DNA of 15,962 nucleotides from JAWLCQ01 sp041687095 (GTDB taxonomy: Bacteria > Planctomycetota > Phycisphaerae > SM23-33): assembly GCA_041687095.1 (NCBI GenBank), contig JAWLCQ010000110.1, forward strand, positions 1 to 15,962. Reading direction: 5' to 3'. Of the stretch, positions 1-7,606 are shown piece by piece. Numbering within the stretch: the stretch's first letter is position 1; every line of letters starts with the position of its first letter. The position numbers and the translations under genes are program-made. Under the pieces are notes generated by a model. The model did no database searches. It saw nothing but the letters and a program-made list of their open reading frames with translations, and had not been told where the DNA came from.

Positions 1-550
1 GCGACCGTTCCTGGCGGCGGCTGGAGCGCCCGAAGCGGTACGAGGTGCAAACGGCCTCTCGGGCCCGGCCCGAGAACGTCAAGGAGCAGGTGGTGGTCCA
101 CGCCACTCCCCGCCACAATCGCGCAGATGCATCGCCCTCCTTCGCCATCTCCTTCCCCAGGACGACAAGCAATCCCCCCGCCAGCAGATTGCCCAGGAGG
201 CCCAACCACGACGGTTCAACTCGAAGGATGCCCCACCCGTGCAACGCCGTCGCCACGAGCAGAAGCAATGCCGTTACCGCGAATGCCCTCGAGCGCCCGC
301 GCAGCCGCGGGACGTCCCGCCCCCATCGCCACAGCCCCACCGCCAGCAAGCCTCCCGCCGTCAGGCGCAGGAACGGTGTCACGTCAAAAGTCGTCGTCCA
401 GATTCCTGGAGCGAATCGCCACAGAAAAACGCCCAAGACGACCAACAGCCCCGTTCTCGCACGCAGACGATTCGGTTGCACCTCTGGTATGTCGGATATC
501 TCGGGAACGTTGGTGGTCTCGTCGGCGTTCTCTCTGTCGCAGTCGTGCAT
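1..550 (-). CDS. Small integral membrane protein, C-terminus missing
   Basis: An open minus-strand frame runs from ATG at 550 to the window edge without a stop (183 codons seen). The start is favoured over an in-frame ATG at 568 because GGGGGAG lies 5 bases before it. The product has a charged N-terminus rich in Asp/Glu (about residues 1-27) and then four short hydrophobic segments, for example GLLVVLGVFLWRF, LTAGGLLAVGLWRW, AVTALLLLVATALHGWGIL and GLLGNLLAGGLLVVLG. The last 30 or so residues are Arg/Ser-rich and lie antisense to the transposase-like scrap, so the natural reading frame probably ends or is broken near base 96. I do not recognise the family. It is divergent to the sigma-factor gene, with about 240 bases between the two starts. 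Confidence 0.6.
   Translation of the reverse strand, partial: MHDCDRENADETTNVPEISDIPEVQPNRLRARTGLLVVLGVFLWRFAPGIWTTTFDVTPFLRLTAGGLLAVGLWRWGRDVPRLRGRSRAFAVTALLLLVATALHGWGILRVEPSWLGLLGNLLAGGLLVVLGKEMAKEGDASARLWRGVAWTTTCSLTFSGRAREAVCTSYRFGRSSRRQERS
3..95 (+). mobile_element. Transposase scrap, IS1380/IS4-like, truncated
   Basis: Reading from base 3, about 31 codons give a sequence containing RPKRYEVQTASRARPENVKE. From memory this resembles a conserved central stretch of IS1380-type DDE transposases, which normally continues with an R-E-R/D-R-E/G-F segment. Here the similarity stops at about base 95 and the frame runs on into low-complexity sequence antisense to the neighbouring membrane-protein gene. 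Only this piece is visible because the window begins here; both ends appear cut. It suggests that an old insertion or rearrangement ended the neighbouring gene. The family call rests on remembered motifs only. Confidence 0.4.
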
Positions 551-793
551 GTCGTCTCCCCCGGCCATGTCGGCACGGTTTGGATGAAGAGCAGGGACAG
601 CACCGCTTGGTCCGCCCCGCCGTCATTGTCGCCACGCAGCGGCTCCACCGCCAGAGCCGAATTCGCGCTTCCACCTCCCGTGCTCCCGTGCATCACCTTC
701 CCAAGAAGACTCGCAACCCGCCCCGTTTTCTGTAATCCTCGACGCCGGTTCGATGCTCCTTTCCATGGAAGGCCTTCGACAACGAGGTGTTGA

Positions 794-2095
794 TTGGAAC
801 GGATGGTGGATCTGGTGGTGCGGGCGGCCGGGGCGATCGAGCGCGAGGAGCGCATCGCCGCCTTCGGTCAGCTCGTGGAGAGCTTTCGCGACATGGCGTG
901 CGGGTACGCCTACGCGCTGCTGGGCGATTTCCACCTCGCCGAGGACGCGGCGCAGGAGGCGTTCGTGACGGCGTACCGGTCGCTGGGACAGTTGCGCGAC
1001 CCGGCGGCGTTCCCGGGCTGGTTCCGCCGGATCGTCTGGTCGGCGTGCGGGCGGATTCGCCCGGACGAACGGGCGACCGTCGCAAGCCTCGACGCCGTCG
1101 GGGCCGGGGTCCTCGCCGCCGCAGACAGTCTGCCGACGGCCGCGGGTGACGAGCCCGCACAGGCCGCCGAGGCCAACGAACTCCGCGATGCCGTCCTGCA
1201 TGCCGTCGCCCAGCTTCCCCCGCCGCAGCGCGAGGTCACCACACTGTTCTACATCAACGGGTATTCCCAGAAGGACATCGCACAGTTCCTGGAGGTCCCC
1301 GTCGGGACCGTCAAGAACCGGCTGCACGCCTCGCGCGGGCGGCTGAAGGAAAGGATGCTGCACATGGTCAAGGACACGCTGCACCAGAATGCCCCCGGCG
1401 AACGTTTCGACCGCCGGGTGATTGACGAACTGCTCTCCCGCCCCCGCCCGCTGGAGATCCCGGGGCACCCGGTGCGGGATGCGTGGGAGGCTGTCCGGCA
1501 GGCGCTGGCGGATTACGAAGTCGTGACGGGTCCGGAGGTCGAAGACCGGCAGACGGCCAAGGCGTCGCAGGACCACGCGTGGGAGGAGTATGCGTACCGG
1601 CTGGGCGAAGGCAGGGCGCTGCGGTTCCAGATGACGAGCGTCACGATGGCGGCCGTCGTCGGGCGGAGTGCCCCCGTGCGGCTGCTGGCGGCGGGGCGGG
1701 TGTTCCGCCCGGACCGCGAGGACGCCACGCACACGAAGGTCTTCCACCAGATGGAGGGCCTGTGCATCCAAACGGGCGCCGATGCCGAGGCGTTCCTCGC
1801 CACCTGCGAGCGGTGCATCCGCGCGGTCGTCCCGGATGCGGAGGTCCGTTGGGTTCCGCACGACTACGGCTACCGCTTCGTCGCCGAGGGCCACGAGGCC
1901 ATGGTCTCCCGCGATGGCCGGGAGCAGCAGGCATTGGGCGGGGGCACGCTGTCACAGCAGGCCCTGCGCGACGCCGGGTTCGACCCCGCCGCCGTCTCTG
2001 GCTTCGCCTGGGGCCTGTCCCTGGAGCGCCTCGCCATGCTCCGCCTGGGCATCGACGACATCCACGCCCTCTGGCAACCGCCGTACGTGACATGA
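794..2095 (+). CDS. ECF sigma factor fused to a PheS-like class II synthetase domain
   Basis: 433 residues from a TTG start; GAGG lies 6 bases before it and an in-frame TGA ends just upstream (ATG at 803 is the alternative). Residues about 27-90 are sigma-70 region 2 (ALLGDFHLAEDAAQEAF, then FPGWFRRIVW). Residues 127-193 are region 4 with a helix-turn-helix (QLPPPQREV, YSQKDIAQFLEVPVGTVKNR). Residues 205-433 match the phenylalanyl-tRNA synthetase alpha-chain core: HPVRDAWEAV...GPEVED, then motif 2 (AAGRVFRPDREDATHTKVFH), then motif 3 (SGFAWGLSLERLAMLRLGID). The ATP-site arginines of motifs 2 and 3 are present. The PheS pocket sequence FPFTEPS is replaced by YGYRFVAEG and the HTS element by MTS, so amino-acid choice is probably altered. 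It lacks the PheS N-terminal coiled coil, and no PheT partner is nearby. It may be a ligand- or tRNA-sensing sigma factor; that role is inference. Confidence 0.85.
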   Translation: MERMVDLVVRAAGAIEREERIAAFGQLVESFRDMACGYAYALLGDFHLAEDAAQEAFVTAYRSLGQLRDPAAFPGWFRRIVWSACGRIRPDERATVASLDAVGAGVLAAADSLPTAAGDEPAQAAEANELRDAVLHAVAQLPPPQREVTTLFYINGYSQKDIAQFLEVPVGTVKNRLHASRGRLKERMLHMVKDTLHQNAPGERFDRRVIDELLSRPRPLEIPGHPVRDAWEAVRQALADYEVVTGPEVEDRQTAKASQDHAWEEYAYRLGEGRALRFQMTSVTMAAVVGRSAPVRLLAAGRVFRPDREDATHTKVFHQMEGLCIQTGADAEAFLATCERCIRAVVPDAEVRWVPHDYGYRFVAEGHEAMVSRDGREQQALGGGTLSQQALRDAGFDPAAVSGFAWGLSLERLAMLRLGIDDIHALWQPPYVT

Positions 2096-2121
2096 GCTCA
2101 GCCGCCGATTGCTCGGGCGAT

Positions 2122-2204
2122 GATCGGGTGCCACGGCTGCGCTGTTCGCAGCCGTGCTGCCGGGAAGGACACGGCTGCGAACAGCGCAGCCGTGGCACCC
2201 AATC
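2122..2204. repeat. Large inverted repeat with nested palindromes
   Basis: Two perfect 31-base arms (2126-2156 and 2170-2200) are separated by a 13-base loop; with one mismatch the arms extend to 35 bases. Each arm is itself a near-perfect hairpin: CACGGCTGCG, a 5-base loop, then CGCAGCCGTG. The element can therefore fold as one long cruciform or two side-by-side hairpins. It lies between the sigma-fusion stop and the next gene's start, has no T-tract on either side, and looks like a REP- or MITE-type interspersed element rather than a simple terminator. Confidence 0.8.
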
Positions 2205-2297
2205 CATTCACGGTCCCAGGGGCGGTAGCCATCTTCCGGCGGCGGGTGTACCATTGGCCCCCCAGGCCCGACGCTGGCCCTCCGGGAGAGACCCAAC

Positions 2298-3086
2298 ATG
2301 CCGAACCGGCCGATGAGAGACCTTTCGCGGTACGAGCTGTTCGGATGGGACTACGCCGAGATCAACCCGCTCGAGGAGCGGGAGGCCGCGTGGTATCTGT
2401 CGTGGGCGCGGCGGGTCGGGGGACCGGTGCTGGTGCTGGCGTGCGGGGGCGGACGGTTGGCGGCGCGGCTGGCCGAGGACGGGCATGAGGTGACGGGGAT
2501 CGACCTGTCGGAGACGATGCTCGGGATCGCGCGGGCGAACGTCGCCAAACTGCCCGCACCCGCCCGCCGACGCGTGCGACTGATCCGCGGCGACATGGCG
2601 AGCTTCGAGCTTCCCGAGCGGTTCGGTCTGGTGATGATCCCGGACAACTCCTTCCGCGAGCTGTCCACGCGGCGGCAGTTGCTGCAGTGCCTGCGGACCG
2701 TCCGGCGGCACCTGCGGGCGGACGGGCGGCTGCTGATCGTCGAGCGGCGCTTCCGAGCGGAGATGTACCCCGGCGGGGAGCGGAGGTTCGACTGGTCCCC
2801 GCCGAAGCGGGACCCCCGCACCGGCGAGCAGGTCCGCCGTCTCGGCCGCATCCGCCTGCACACAGACCACCGCCGCCTCTCGGGCGTGTTCGAGTACGAG
2901 GTGAGCGGCGCCGACGGCGCCCGGCGGATCGTGCGATGCCCGTGGTCGGCCCCGGTCCTGGGTCTGGAGGAGTACCTCGCCCTGTTCCGCCGTGCCGGAT
3001 TCGCCACGGAGGTCTTCGCCGACTACGGCTCCGCCCCTAACGGGTGCGACGGGAATCTCTGGTGTTTCGCCTGTTCGCGCGGTTGA
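2298..3086 (+). CDS. Class I SAM-dependent methyltransferase
   Basis: 262 residues, ATG start with GGGAG about 9 bases upstream. The Rossmann-type SAM site is clear: VLVLACGGGRLA at about residues 44-55 (motif I), EVTGIDLSE at about 64-72 with the acidic residue that contacts the ribose, then RLIRGDMASFEL (adenine loop) and FGLVMIPDNSF before a strand ending in GRLLIVE. The C-terminal third, a beta-rich section with many arginines and ending in GNLWCFACSRG, would form the substrate side and gives no clear target. This is the common type-11/25 methyltransferase fold acting on small molecules, and the substrate is unknown. It is first of three same-strand genes, with 58 bases to the acetyltransferase. 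Confidence 0.85.
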   Translation: MPNRPMRDLSRYELFGWDYAEINPLEEREAAWYLSWARRVGGPVLVLACGGGRLAARLAEDGHEVTGIDLSETMLGIARANVAKLPAPARRRVRLIRGDMASFELPERFGLVMIPDNSFRELSTRRQLLQCLRTVRRHLRADGRLLIVERRFRAEMYPGGERRFDWSPPKRDPRTGEQVRRLGRIRLHTDHRRLSGVFEYEVSGADGARRIVRCPWSAPVLGLEEYLALFRRAGFATEVFADYGSAPNGCDGNLWCFACSRG

Positions 3087-3144
3087 ATTGTCCGGGGTGG
3101 ACGCGGGCCCCAGGGAGTGTTGACGGTAACGGAAAGGACCGGGG

Positions 3145-3594
3145 ATGAGGCTTGTTCGCATCGACGCGTCGAACTGGCGGGAGGCAATCCTGCTGCGGCC
3201 GAAGCGGCAGCAGTACAAGTACATCCGCCGCGAAGCCGTCCTCTACGCCCTCGCGAAGACCTGCGTCAGCCGTCCGGGCGAGTACGCCCCGTACGTCATC
3301 GAACACGACGGCCGAATGGTCGGGGCGATCCTCGTCCGCAACTACGGTCACGGGATCGGGTTCGCCGCGTTCTTCATCGACCGCCGGCACCAGGGCAAGG
3401 GCCTGGGGCGCATGACACTGGAGCACCTGCTCCAGTGGGCGCGCAAGGCGTACCCCAGCGCCCGGGAGATCGAGACGGCCGTGGAGCCCACCAACGCCCC
3501 GGCCCGCCGCCTGTACGAGAGCCTCGGATTCCACTACACCGGCGTGGTGAACCCCAACGGCGTCCTGGACATGGAGATGCCGTTGCCGGCATAG
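3145..3594 (+). CDS. GNAT family N-acetyltransferase, diamine-acetyltransferase-like
   Basis: 149 residues, close to the usual GNAT length; ATG with GGAAAGGA 6 bases upstream. The acetyl-CoA pyrophosphate loop is RRHQGKGLGR at about residues 80-89, preceded by the typical beta-4 strand GFAAFFIDR. It is followed by ETAVEPTNAPARRLYESLGF, the beta-5/alpha-4 part with the Asn and Tyr usual in the family. The pattern resembles SpeG/PaiA/BltD-type polyamine acetyltransferases, but the N-terminal substrate half (SNWREAILLRPKRQQYKYI) is not decisive. Only a few bases separate its TAG from the next gene's start, so the two are probably co-transcribed. Confidence 0.85.
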   Translation: MRLVRIDASNWREAILLRPKRQQYKYIRREAVLYALAKTCVSRPGEYAPYVIEHDGRMVGAILVRNYGHGIGFAAFFIDRRHQGKGLGRMTLEHLLQWARKAYPSAREIETAVEPTNAPARRLYESLGFHYTGVVNPNGVLDMEMPLPA

Positions 3595-3612
3595 GCAGTG
3601 CAGAGGGAGACG

Positions 3613-4425
3613 ATGGACTGCTACAAGACATACTTCGACGCCAACAGAGCCCACTGGAACGCCGCCACGCTACTGCACCTGGGGCCGGGGGAGGTGTATG
3701 ACGTCGAGGCGTTCAAGCGGGGCGAATCGACGCTGCAGCCCGTCGAGCGCGCGGTGCTGGGCGACGTCGCCGGGCGGACGATCCTGCATGCCCAGTGCCA
3801 CTTCGGACTGGATTCGATGTCGCTGGCGCGACTCGGGGCGAAGGTGACGGGCGTGGACTTCTCCGAGGAGGCCATCCGCGCCGCCCGCTCGCTCAACGCC
3901 GAACTCGGTCTGGACTGCCGCTTCGTGTGCTGCAACATCTACGCCCTGCCGTCGCACGTGCACGAGCAGTTCGATATCGCCTTCGCCGACTACGGCGTGC
4001 TGTGCTGGCTGCCCGACCTGCCCCTGTGGTGCCGCCTGCTCGCCGACCGCCTCCGCCCGGGCGGGACGCTCGTCCTGCTCGACGGGCACCCCTTCAGCAT
4101 GTGCCTCGATGACGGCCGCGTCTGCCGCGACTACTTCCCCCCGCCGGGCCCCGAGTTCTGCCCGCCCGACGAGGAGGGCGACTGCGACTACCACGCCACC
4201 AGCACCCCCGTGGGCAAGACGACCTACGAGTGGGCGTACACCGTCGCGGACATCATCAACGCCGTGGCTGCCGCGGGGCTGACGATCCGGTCCTTCGGCG
4301 AGCACCCGGAGATCCCCTACCGCCTGCACCCCGACATGACCAAGGGCCCGGACCGGCTGTTCCGCTTCCCGCCCGGTCGGCCGCGTTACCCGCTGGTGTT
4401 CTCGATCAAGGCGGTCAAGCCGTGA
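3613..4425 (+). CDS. Class I SAM-dependent methyltransferase (second)
   Basis: 270 residues from ATG at 3613, chosen because GAGGGAG sits 3 bases before it; a GTG at 3598 is possible but has no such site. The SAM site is ILHAQCHFGLDSMSLARLG (about residues 57-75), a variant glycine loop known in one methyltransferase group where G-x-G is replaced by Q-C-H-F-G, followed by KVTGVDFSEEAI. Then come DIAFADYGVLCWLPDL and LRPGGTLVLLDGHPF. The C-terminal part with YEWAYTVADIINAV and SFGEHPEIPYR is typical of that group. Substrate unknown. Its stop lies 20 bases from the stop of the convergent peptidase gene. Confidence 0.85.
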   Translation: MDCYKTYFDANRAHWNAATLLHLGPGEVYDVEAFKRGESTLQPVERAVLGDVAGRTILHAQCHFGLDSMSLARLGAKVTGVDFSEEAIRAARSLNAELGLDCRFVCCNIYALPSHVHEQFDIAFADYGVLCWLPDLPLWCRLLADRLRPGGTLVLLDGHPFSMCLDDGRVCRDYFPPPGPEFCPPDEEGDCDYHATSTPVGKTTYEWAYTVADIINAVAAAGLTIRSFGEHPEIPYRLHPDMTKGPDRLFRFPPGRPRYPLVFSIKAVKP

Positions 4426-4444
4426 CGGAGACCCGCGGACAGTG

Positions 4445-5578
4445 CTATCCCTTCGGAGACGTCTGATCCTGGCACCGGGACAGTGCCGCGTTCAGGTTCC
4501 TCGCCGCCCGCTCGTCGCCGGGGTCCAGCTCCACCGCGCGGCGGAGGTCGGCGATGCCTTGGGGGAACCGCCGCGTCATGCAGAACATCGTGCCACGGTG
4601 GGCAAGCCACCGGGCGTTGTCGGGATCGAGGTCGATGGCGGCGGTGAGGTCGGCGATGGCGCCATCGGGGTCGCCCCGGAGGCGGCGCCAGTCGCCGCGG
4701 TACGCCCACGGGCGGGCGTCGCTGGGGTTGAGTTCGATCCGCCGGGTGTGCCAGCCGAGCGTCCCATCGTCGGCGAGGGCGGGCGCAGTGGCGGCGGCGG
4801 GTTGCTGTGCGTCGTGATCGGGCACCCCATTGGCGGGCGTTATCGGCTTGGCTTCGCTTTCGGCGAGGGCGGCGGCGAGTTCGGCGCGGCAGGCGCGGCA
4901 GAGCGTGGGGCCGGTGGGCATCCGCAGCAGCACCCATAGCCACCACCGCAGATCCGAGGCGGGGTACAGTGCGCAGGACGGGTGCGTGCAGTGCTCCAGG
5001 GGGGCGCAGTGTTCCCGGCGGGACGGGAGCTTGAGCGTATGGCAGAGTTCGTGCAGGATGTGCCGCGCCGCTGCCTCCCGCCGCAGCATCGGGCGGAGCG
5101 GAAGCCACAACCATCTGCAGACCCGCCCCCACCCCCGCCGGGCCCGCCGACGCGTCTGGATCGCAATGGCGTACCGATCGTCCGATCGCCAGCAGCAGAA
5201 GCTGTAGGCCAGATCCCGCATCGGTGGAACCAGCAGCATGGGGATGTGCGCAGGGTGCTCGGAGGGGAGCGTCTCCAGAGCCTCCCGCACCTGCGTGCGG
5301 CTGATCATCCCCTCGGCGTCCGCGTGCAGGGGCACATCGCAGCCCAGCACGAGTTCGACCCGCCCCGGCAGCAGCCGATCGAGGGCGGTGACGGCGCGGC
5401 CGACGGAGGGGAGGTGCCACCGCAAGCCCTCTGCCTGCCACAGGTGCACCGTCACCACCGGCGCCCGAGCGACCGGGAGGTAGACCGGGGTGTTCAGGGC
5501 CTCGGGGTCGAGCGGAGCCCTGCCGAACCACCCCCAAGGGCGCTGCCATCCGTCGATTCGATCCCACGTGCTCGCCAT
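4445..5578 (-). CDS. Archaemetzincin-like zinc peptidase with C-terminal TPRs
   Basis: 377 residues. The ATG follows directly on the TAG of the upstream kinase gene, with GGAGG 8 bases before it, so the two are translationally coupled. The peptidase part carries HELCH at residues 176-180, then His190-Cys191, Cys197, Cys202 and CRAC at 227-230. This follows the order of the archaemetzincin signature (HExxH, HC, C, C, CxxC), but the spacing from HExxH to HC is longer and the usual glycine is absent. Before it, DLAYSFCCW and the strands leading up to it fit a metzincin fold. After an Ala/Pro linker (about 245-270), residues 275-365 form two to three TPRs (ARPWAYRGDWRRLRGDPDGA, AIDLDPDNARWLAHRG, AVELDPGDERAARNL). 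No signal peptide is seen, so it is probably cytoplasmic. The substrate is unknown. Confidence 0.65.
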   Translation of the reverse strand: MASTWDRIDGWQRPWGWFGRAPLDPEALNTPVYLPVARAPVVTVHLWQAEGLRWHLPSVGRAVTALDRLLPGRVELVLGCDVPLHADAEGMISRTQVREALETLPSEHPAHIPMLLVPPMRDLAYSFCCWRSDDRYAIAIQTRRRARRGWGRVCRWLWLPLRPMLRREAAARHILHELCHTLKLPSRREHCAPLEHCTHPSCALYPASDLRWWLWVLLRMPTGPTLCRACRAELAAALAESEAKPITPANGVPDHDAQQPAAATAPALADDGTLGWHTRRIELNPSDARPWAYRGDWRRLRGDPDGAIADLTAAIDLDPDNARWLAHRGTMFCMTRRFPQGIADLRRAVELDPGDERAARNLNAALSRCQDQTSPKG

Positions 5579-6583
5579 CTATCGGTCCTCCACTGCCTTC
5601 GCCAGTCGGCGGGCGCAGGCGGCGGCCTGGCGGACCTGGCTGGGGTGGCCCTCCAGCCACACGTGCAGCATGTACGTGTGCAGGTGGTAGTACAGACGGC
5701 GAAGCGGGTAGCCCGGGCGCATGGGCCGCTGTGCACAGTAGCGGTCGAGGAATGCCTCCCCCACCGTCCGCCACGCCTCCAGGTACGCCAGTTCGTACTC
5801 CACGTCGGCGTACTGCAACGCCGGCCAGTCCAGCACGCCCGATAGCCGCCAGCGCCCGTCCGCGTCGCGGTCCGCCAGCAGGTTGGCCGCCCACAGGTCC
5901 CCGTGGACGAGCGTGGGCTCGCCCTGCTCGGCCAGCACGTCGGCGGCGTGGCGTATCGCCAGATCGATGTCCGCCAGCGTCTCCGCGGGCAGTCTGTCCT
6001 TCAGGTCCTCGCGAAGTTCGGCGAGGCGGGGAACCATGATGTCCGCCCATCGTCGCGTCCGGGCACTTGGGCGCACGTCGCCGAACTCCGCCCGCGTGTG
6101 GGCGTGGAGCCTCAGGCAGAACTCCGCGAGGTCGCGCTCGACCGCCGAGCGCTCCTCCGCCCCCAGGCGCAGCGTCTCCAGCGTCCGCCCGGGCAGGTCC
6201 TTGATGATCATGTACGAGAACGGCAACCGCGTCCGCGAGTCGTCCCGCCACAGCAACCGCGGGGCCGGGAAGTCGCCCAGCGACCGCACGATCTCCAGGT
6301 GCACCGCCTCGCGCCCGAAGGAGCCGGCGGCATTCTCGGCCGGATCGGCACCGGGGCCGATGGGGAGCGATTTGGCGTCGAGGCGGATGTCGAGCGGGTT
6401 GGCGTCGATCTTCACGACGGCCGTGTGCGGCGGGGCGTCGAACCGCAGCCGCCCCACCCAATAGCAGATCCCCCCGATCAATCGCCGCGGCGGCTCGCAC
6501 CGCACCGCCCGCCCCAGCCACGCCGAGACGATGGCCTCGGCGTCGACAGCGGTGAGTTCGAAGGTGTCGTTGGCGTTGGGCAT
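5579..6583 (-). CDS. APH/choline-kinase-like phosphotransferase
   Basis: 334 residues from ATG at 6583; an in-frame GTG at 6637 would add 18 residues, but a promoter-like site would place the transcript start inside that extension. The fold is that of aminoglycoside/fructosamine-type kinases: AVVKID (ATP lysine, about residue 58), GREAVHLEIVRSL (the Glu helix), the hinge SYMIIKDLPGRTL, the catalytic loop LVHGDLWAANLL (about 225-236) and the metal-binding GVLDWPALQYADVEYELAYL (about 250-269). All key Asp and Asn residues are present, so it should be active. The phosphate acceptor (sugar, amino alcohol or antibiotic) cannot be told from the sequence. It is coupled to the downstream peptidase. 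Confidence 0.8.
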   Translation of the reverse strand: MPNANDTFELTAVDAEAIVSAWLGRAVRCEPPRRLIGGICYWVGRLRFDAPPHTAVVKIDANPLDIRLDAKSLPIGPGADPAENAAGSFGREAVHLEIVRSLGDFPAPRLLWRDDSRTRLPFSYMIIKDLPGRTLETLRLGAEERSAVERDLAEFCLRLHAHTRAEFGDVRPSARTRRWADIMVPRLAELREDLKDRLPAETLADIDLAIRHAADVLAEQGEPTLVHGDLWAANLLADRDADGRWRLSGVLDWPALQYADVEYELAYLEAWRTVGEAFLDRYCAQRPMRPGYPLRRLYYHLHTYMLHVWLEGHPSQVRQAAACARRLAKAVEDR

Positions 6584-6639
6584 GGGGGATCGTGCGACCT
6601 CTCCCGTGCGTACTGTCCTTTGGCTACCTGTGGACACCG

Positions 6640-6668
6640 ACTCTACACACTTCGTCCGTGTTCATCAA
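6640..6668 (-). promoter_or_regulatory. Candidate sigma-70-type promoter of the kinase-peptidase pair
   Basis: On the minus strand TTGATG and TAGAGT are separated by exactly 17 bases, four of six matches to each consensus box. Transcription would start near 6633, leaving a leader of about 50 bases before ATG 6583. GGGAGAGG lies in the leader but 14 bases from the ATG, which is far for a ribosome site. The match could be chance. Confidence 0.35.
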
Positions 6669-6780
6669 TTCAGGTCGCGAACTGGCTGGTGCTGGGCGGA
6701 TATGCGACAGGGCCACCGCATTCTCCGCGGGACGCCCGGACGAGACGCCCATGCCACGCGCCTTCGATTGCGTTGCCGCG

Positions 6781-7458
6781 CTATCCCCGCCCCCGCGGGC
6801 GGAAGATCAGCCAGAACATCTCGTCCGCCAGCGGCTCCTCGTGCTCGCAGCGGAAGCGCGGGCTCAGGACGTGCTTGAGGAACCCGACGGTCCAGTAGTG
6901 GGCGTCGTACGGCAGCTCGGTCTCGCCGCGGACGCGGTAGCGGCTGTTCAGGGCGCCGGTGCTCGCGTCATAGCCGTTGGGGGCGCCCTTGCGGACCTGC
7001 TTGAGGACCGCGTCGTGCATGGACACGCACAACCGCCCGCGGGGCGTCAGCACACGGTGCACCTGCTCGGAGAGGCGGGCGGCGTCGGCGTAGCTGCACT
7101 CGACGATGTTGTTGATCAGCAGCACCACGTCGAACGACGCGGGCTCCAGCGGCAGGCGGAGGTAGTCCGCCCGGATGAAGCTCGCCGTGCTGCCTCGCTG
7201 CTTCGCCAGCGCCCGGGCGTGCCGCAGCGGGACAGCCGCACAGTCCACCCCCGTCGCCACCGCGCCCATCACCTCGGCGGCGAAGACGAAGCGACCGGCG
7301 TTGCAGCCCAGGTCCAGCACCCGCTGCCCAGGGCGGATCGCCGCGTCCAGTTGCGGGCGCACGCGGTCCACCGCGAACCGCGACTGCTCGCACGCCGGGT
7401 CCGTCGTCTCGCAGACCCCGGCGGCGTTGTAGAACGTGCTGGCGACCTTGACGCGCAT
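6781..7458 (-). CDS. Class I SAM-dependent methyltransferase (third)
   Basis: 225 residues from ATG at 7458, which has GGGAGGAA 6 bases upstream; the frame is open further to a TTG at 7620, but that extension is Arg-rich and has no ribosome site. SAM motif I is RVLDLGCNAGRF at about residues 46-57, then ATGVDCAAVPLRHARA, then SFIRADYLRLPL and FDVVLLINNIVECSY. LTPRGRLCVSMHDA is the post-motif strand. The C-terminal section (YRVRGETELPYDAHYWTVGF, EEPLADEMFWLIF) fits methyltransferases acting on small molecules or lipids. About 200 bases lie between its stop and the kinase start, so it may be a separate transcript. Confidence 0.82.
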   Translation of the reverse strand: MRVKVASTFYNAAGVCETTDPACEQSRFAVDRVRPQLDAAIRPGQRVLDLGCNAGRFVFAAEVMGAVATGVDCAAVPLRHARALAKQRGSTASFIRADYLRLPLEPASFDVVLLINNIVECSYADAARLSEQVHRVLTPRGRLCVSMHDAVLKQVRKGAPNGYDASTGALNSRYRVRGETELPYDAHYWTVGFLKHVLSPRFRCEHEEPLADEMFWLIFRPRGRG

Positions 7459-7606
7459 CCCGATTCCTCCCGTTTGCGACCTCGGGCAGTCTACGCCGGG
7501 CACAACCGCCGCCGCAAGAGAGACATCGGCCCTCGCCCGCCGGGGACGCCACGAGCGGGCTTCCTGCACTGCTAACCATTCATTTCTTCTCCTGTGAAGA
7601 AGATTT

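Noticed and set aside
2126..2200. Intrinsic terminator for the sigma fusion
   Set aside because: There is no T-tract on either side and the arms are far longer than usual; a repeat element fits better.
2208..3224. Minus-strand open frame of 338 residues
   Set aside because: Antisense to the first methyltransferase; low-complexity Pro/Arg composition.
4386..6521. Minus-strand open frame of 711 residues
   Set aside because: It overlaps the kinase and peptidase genes in another frame and is rich in Arg/Ala/Gly/Pro, with no domain; it is a shadow of GC-rich coding sequence.
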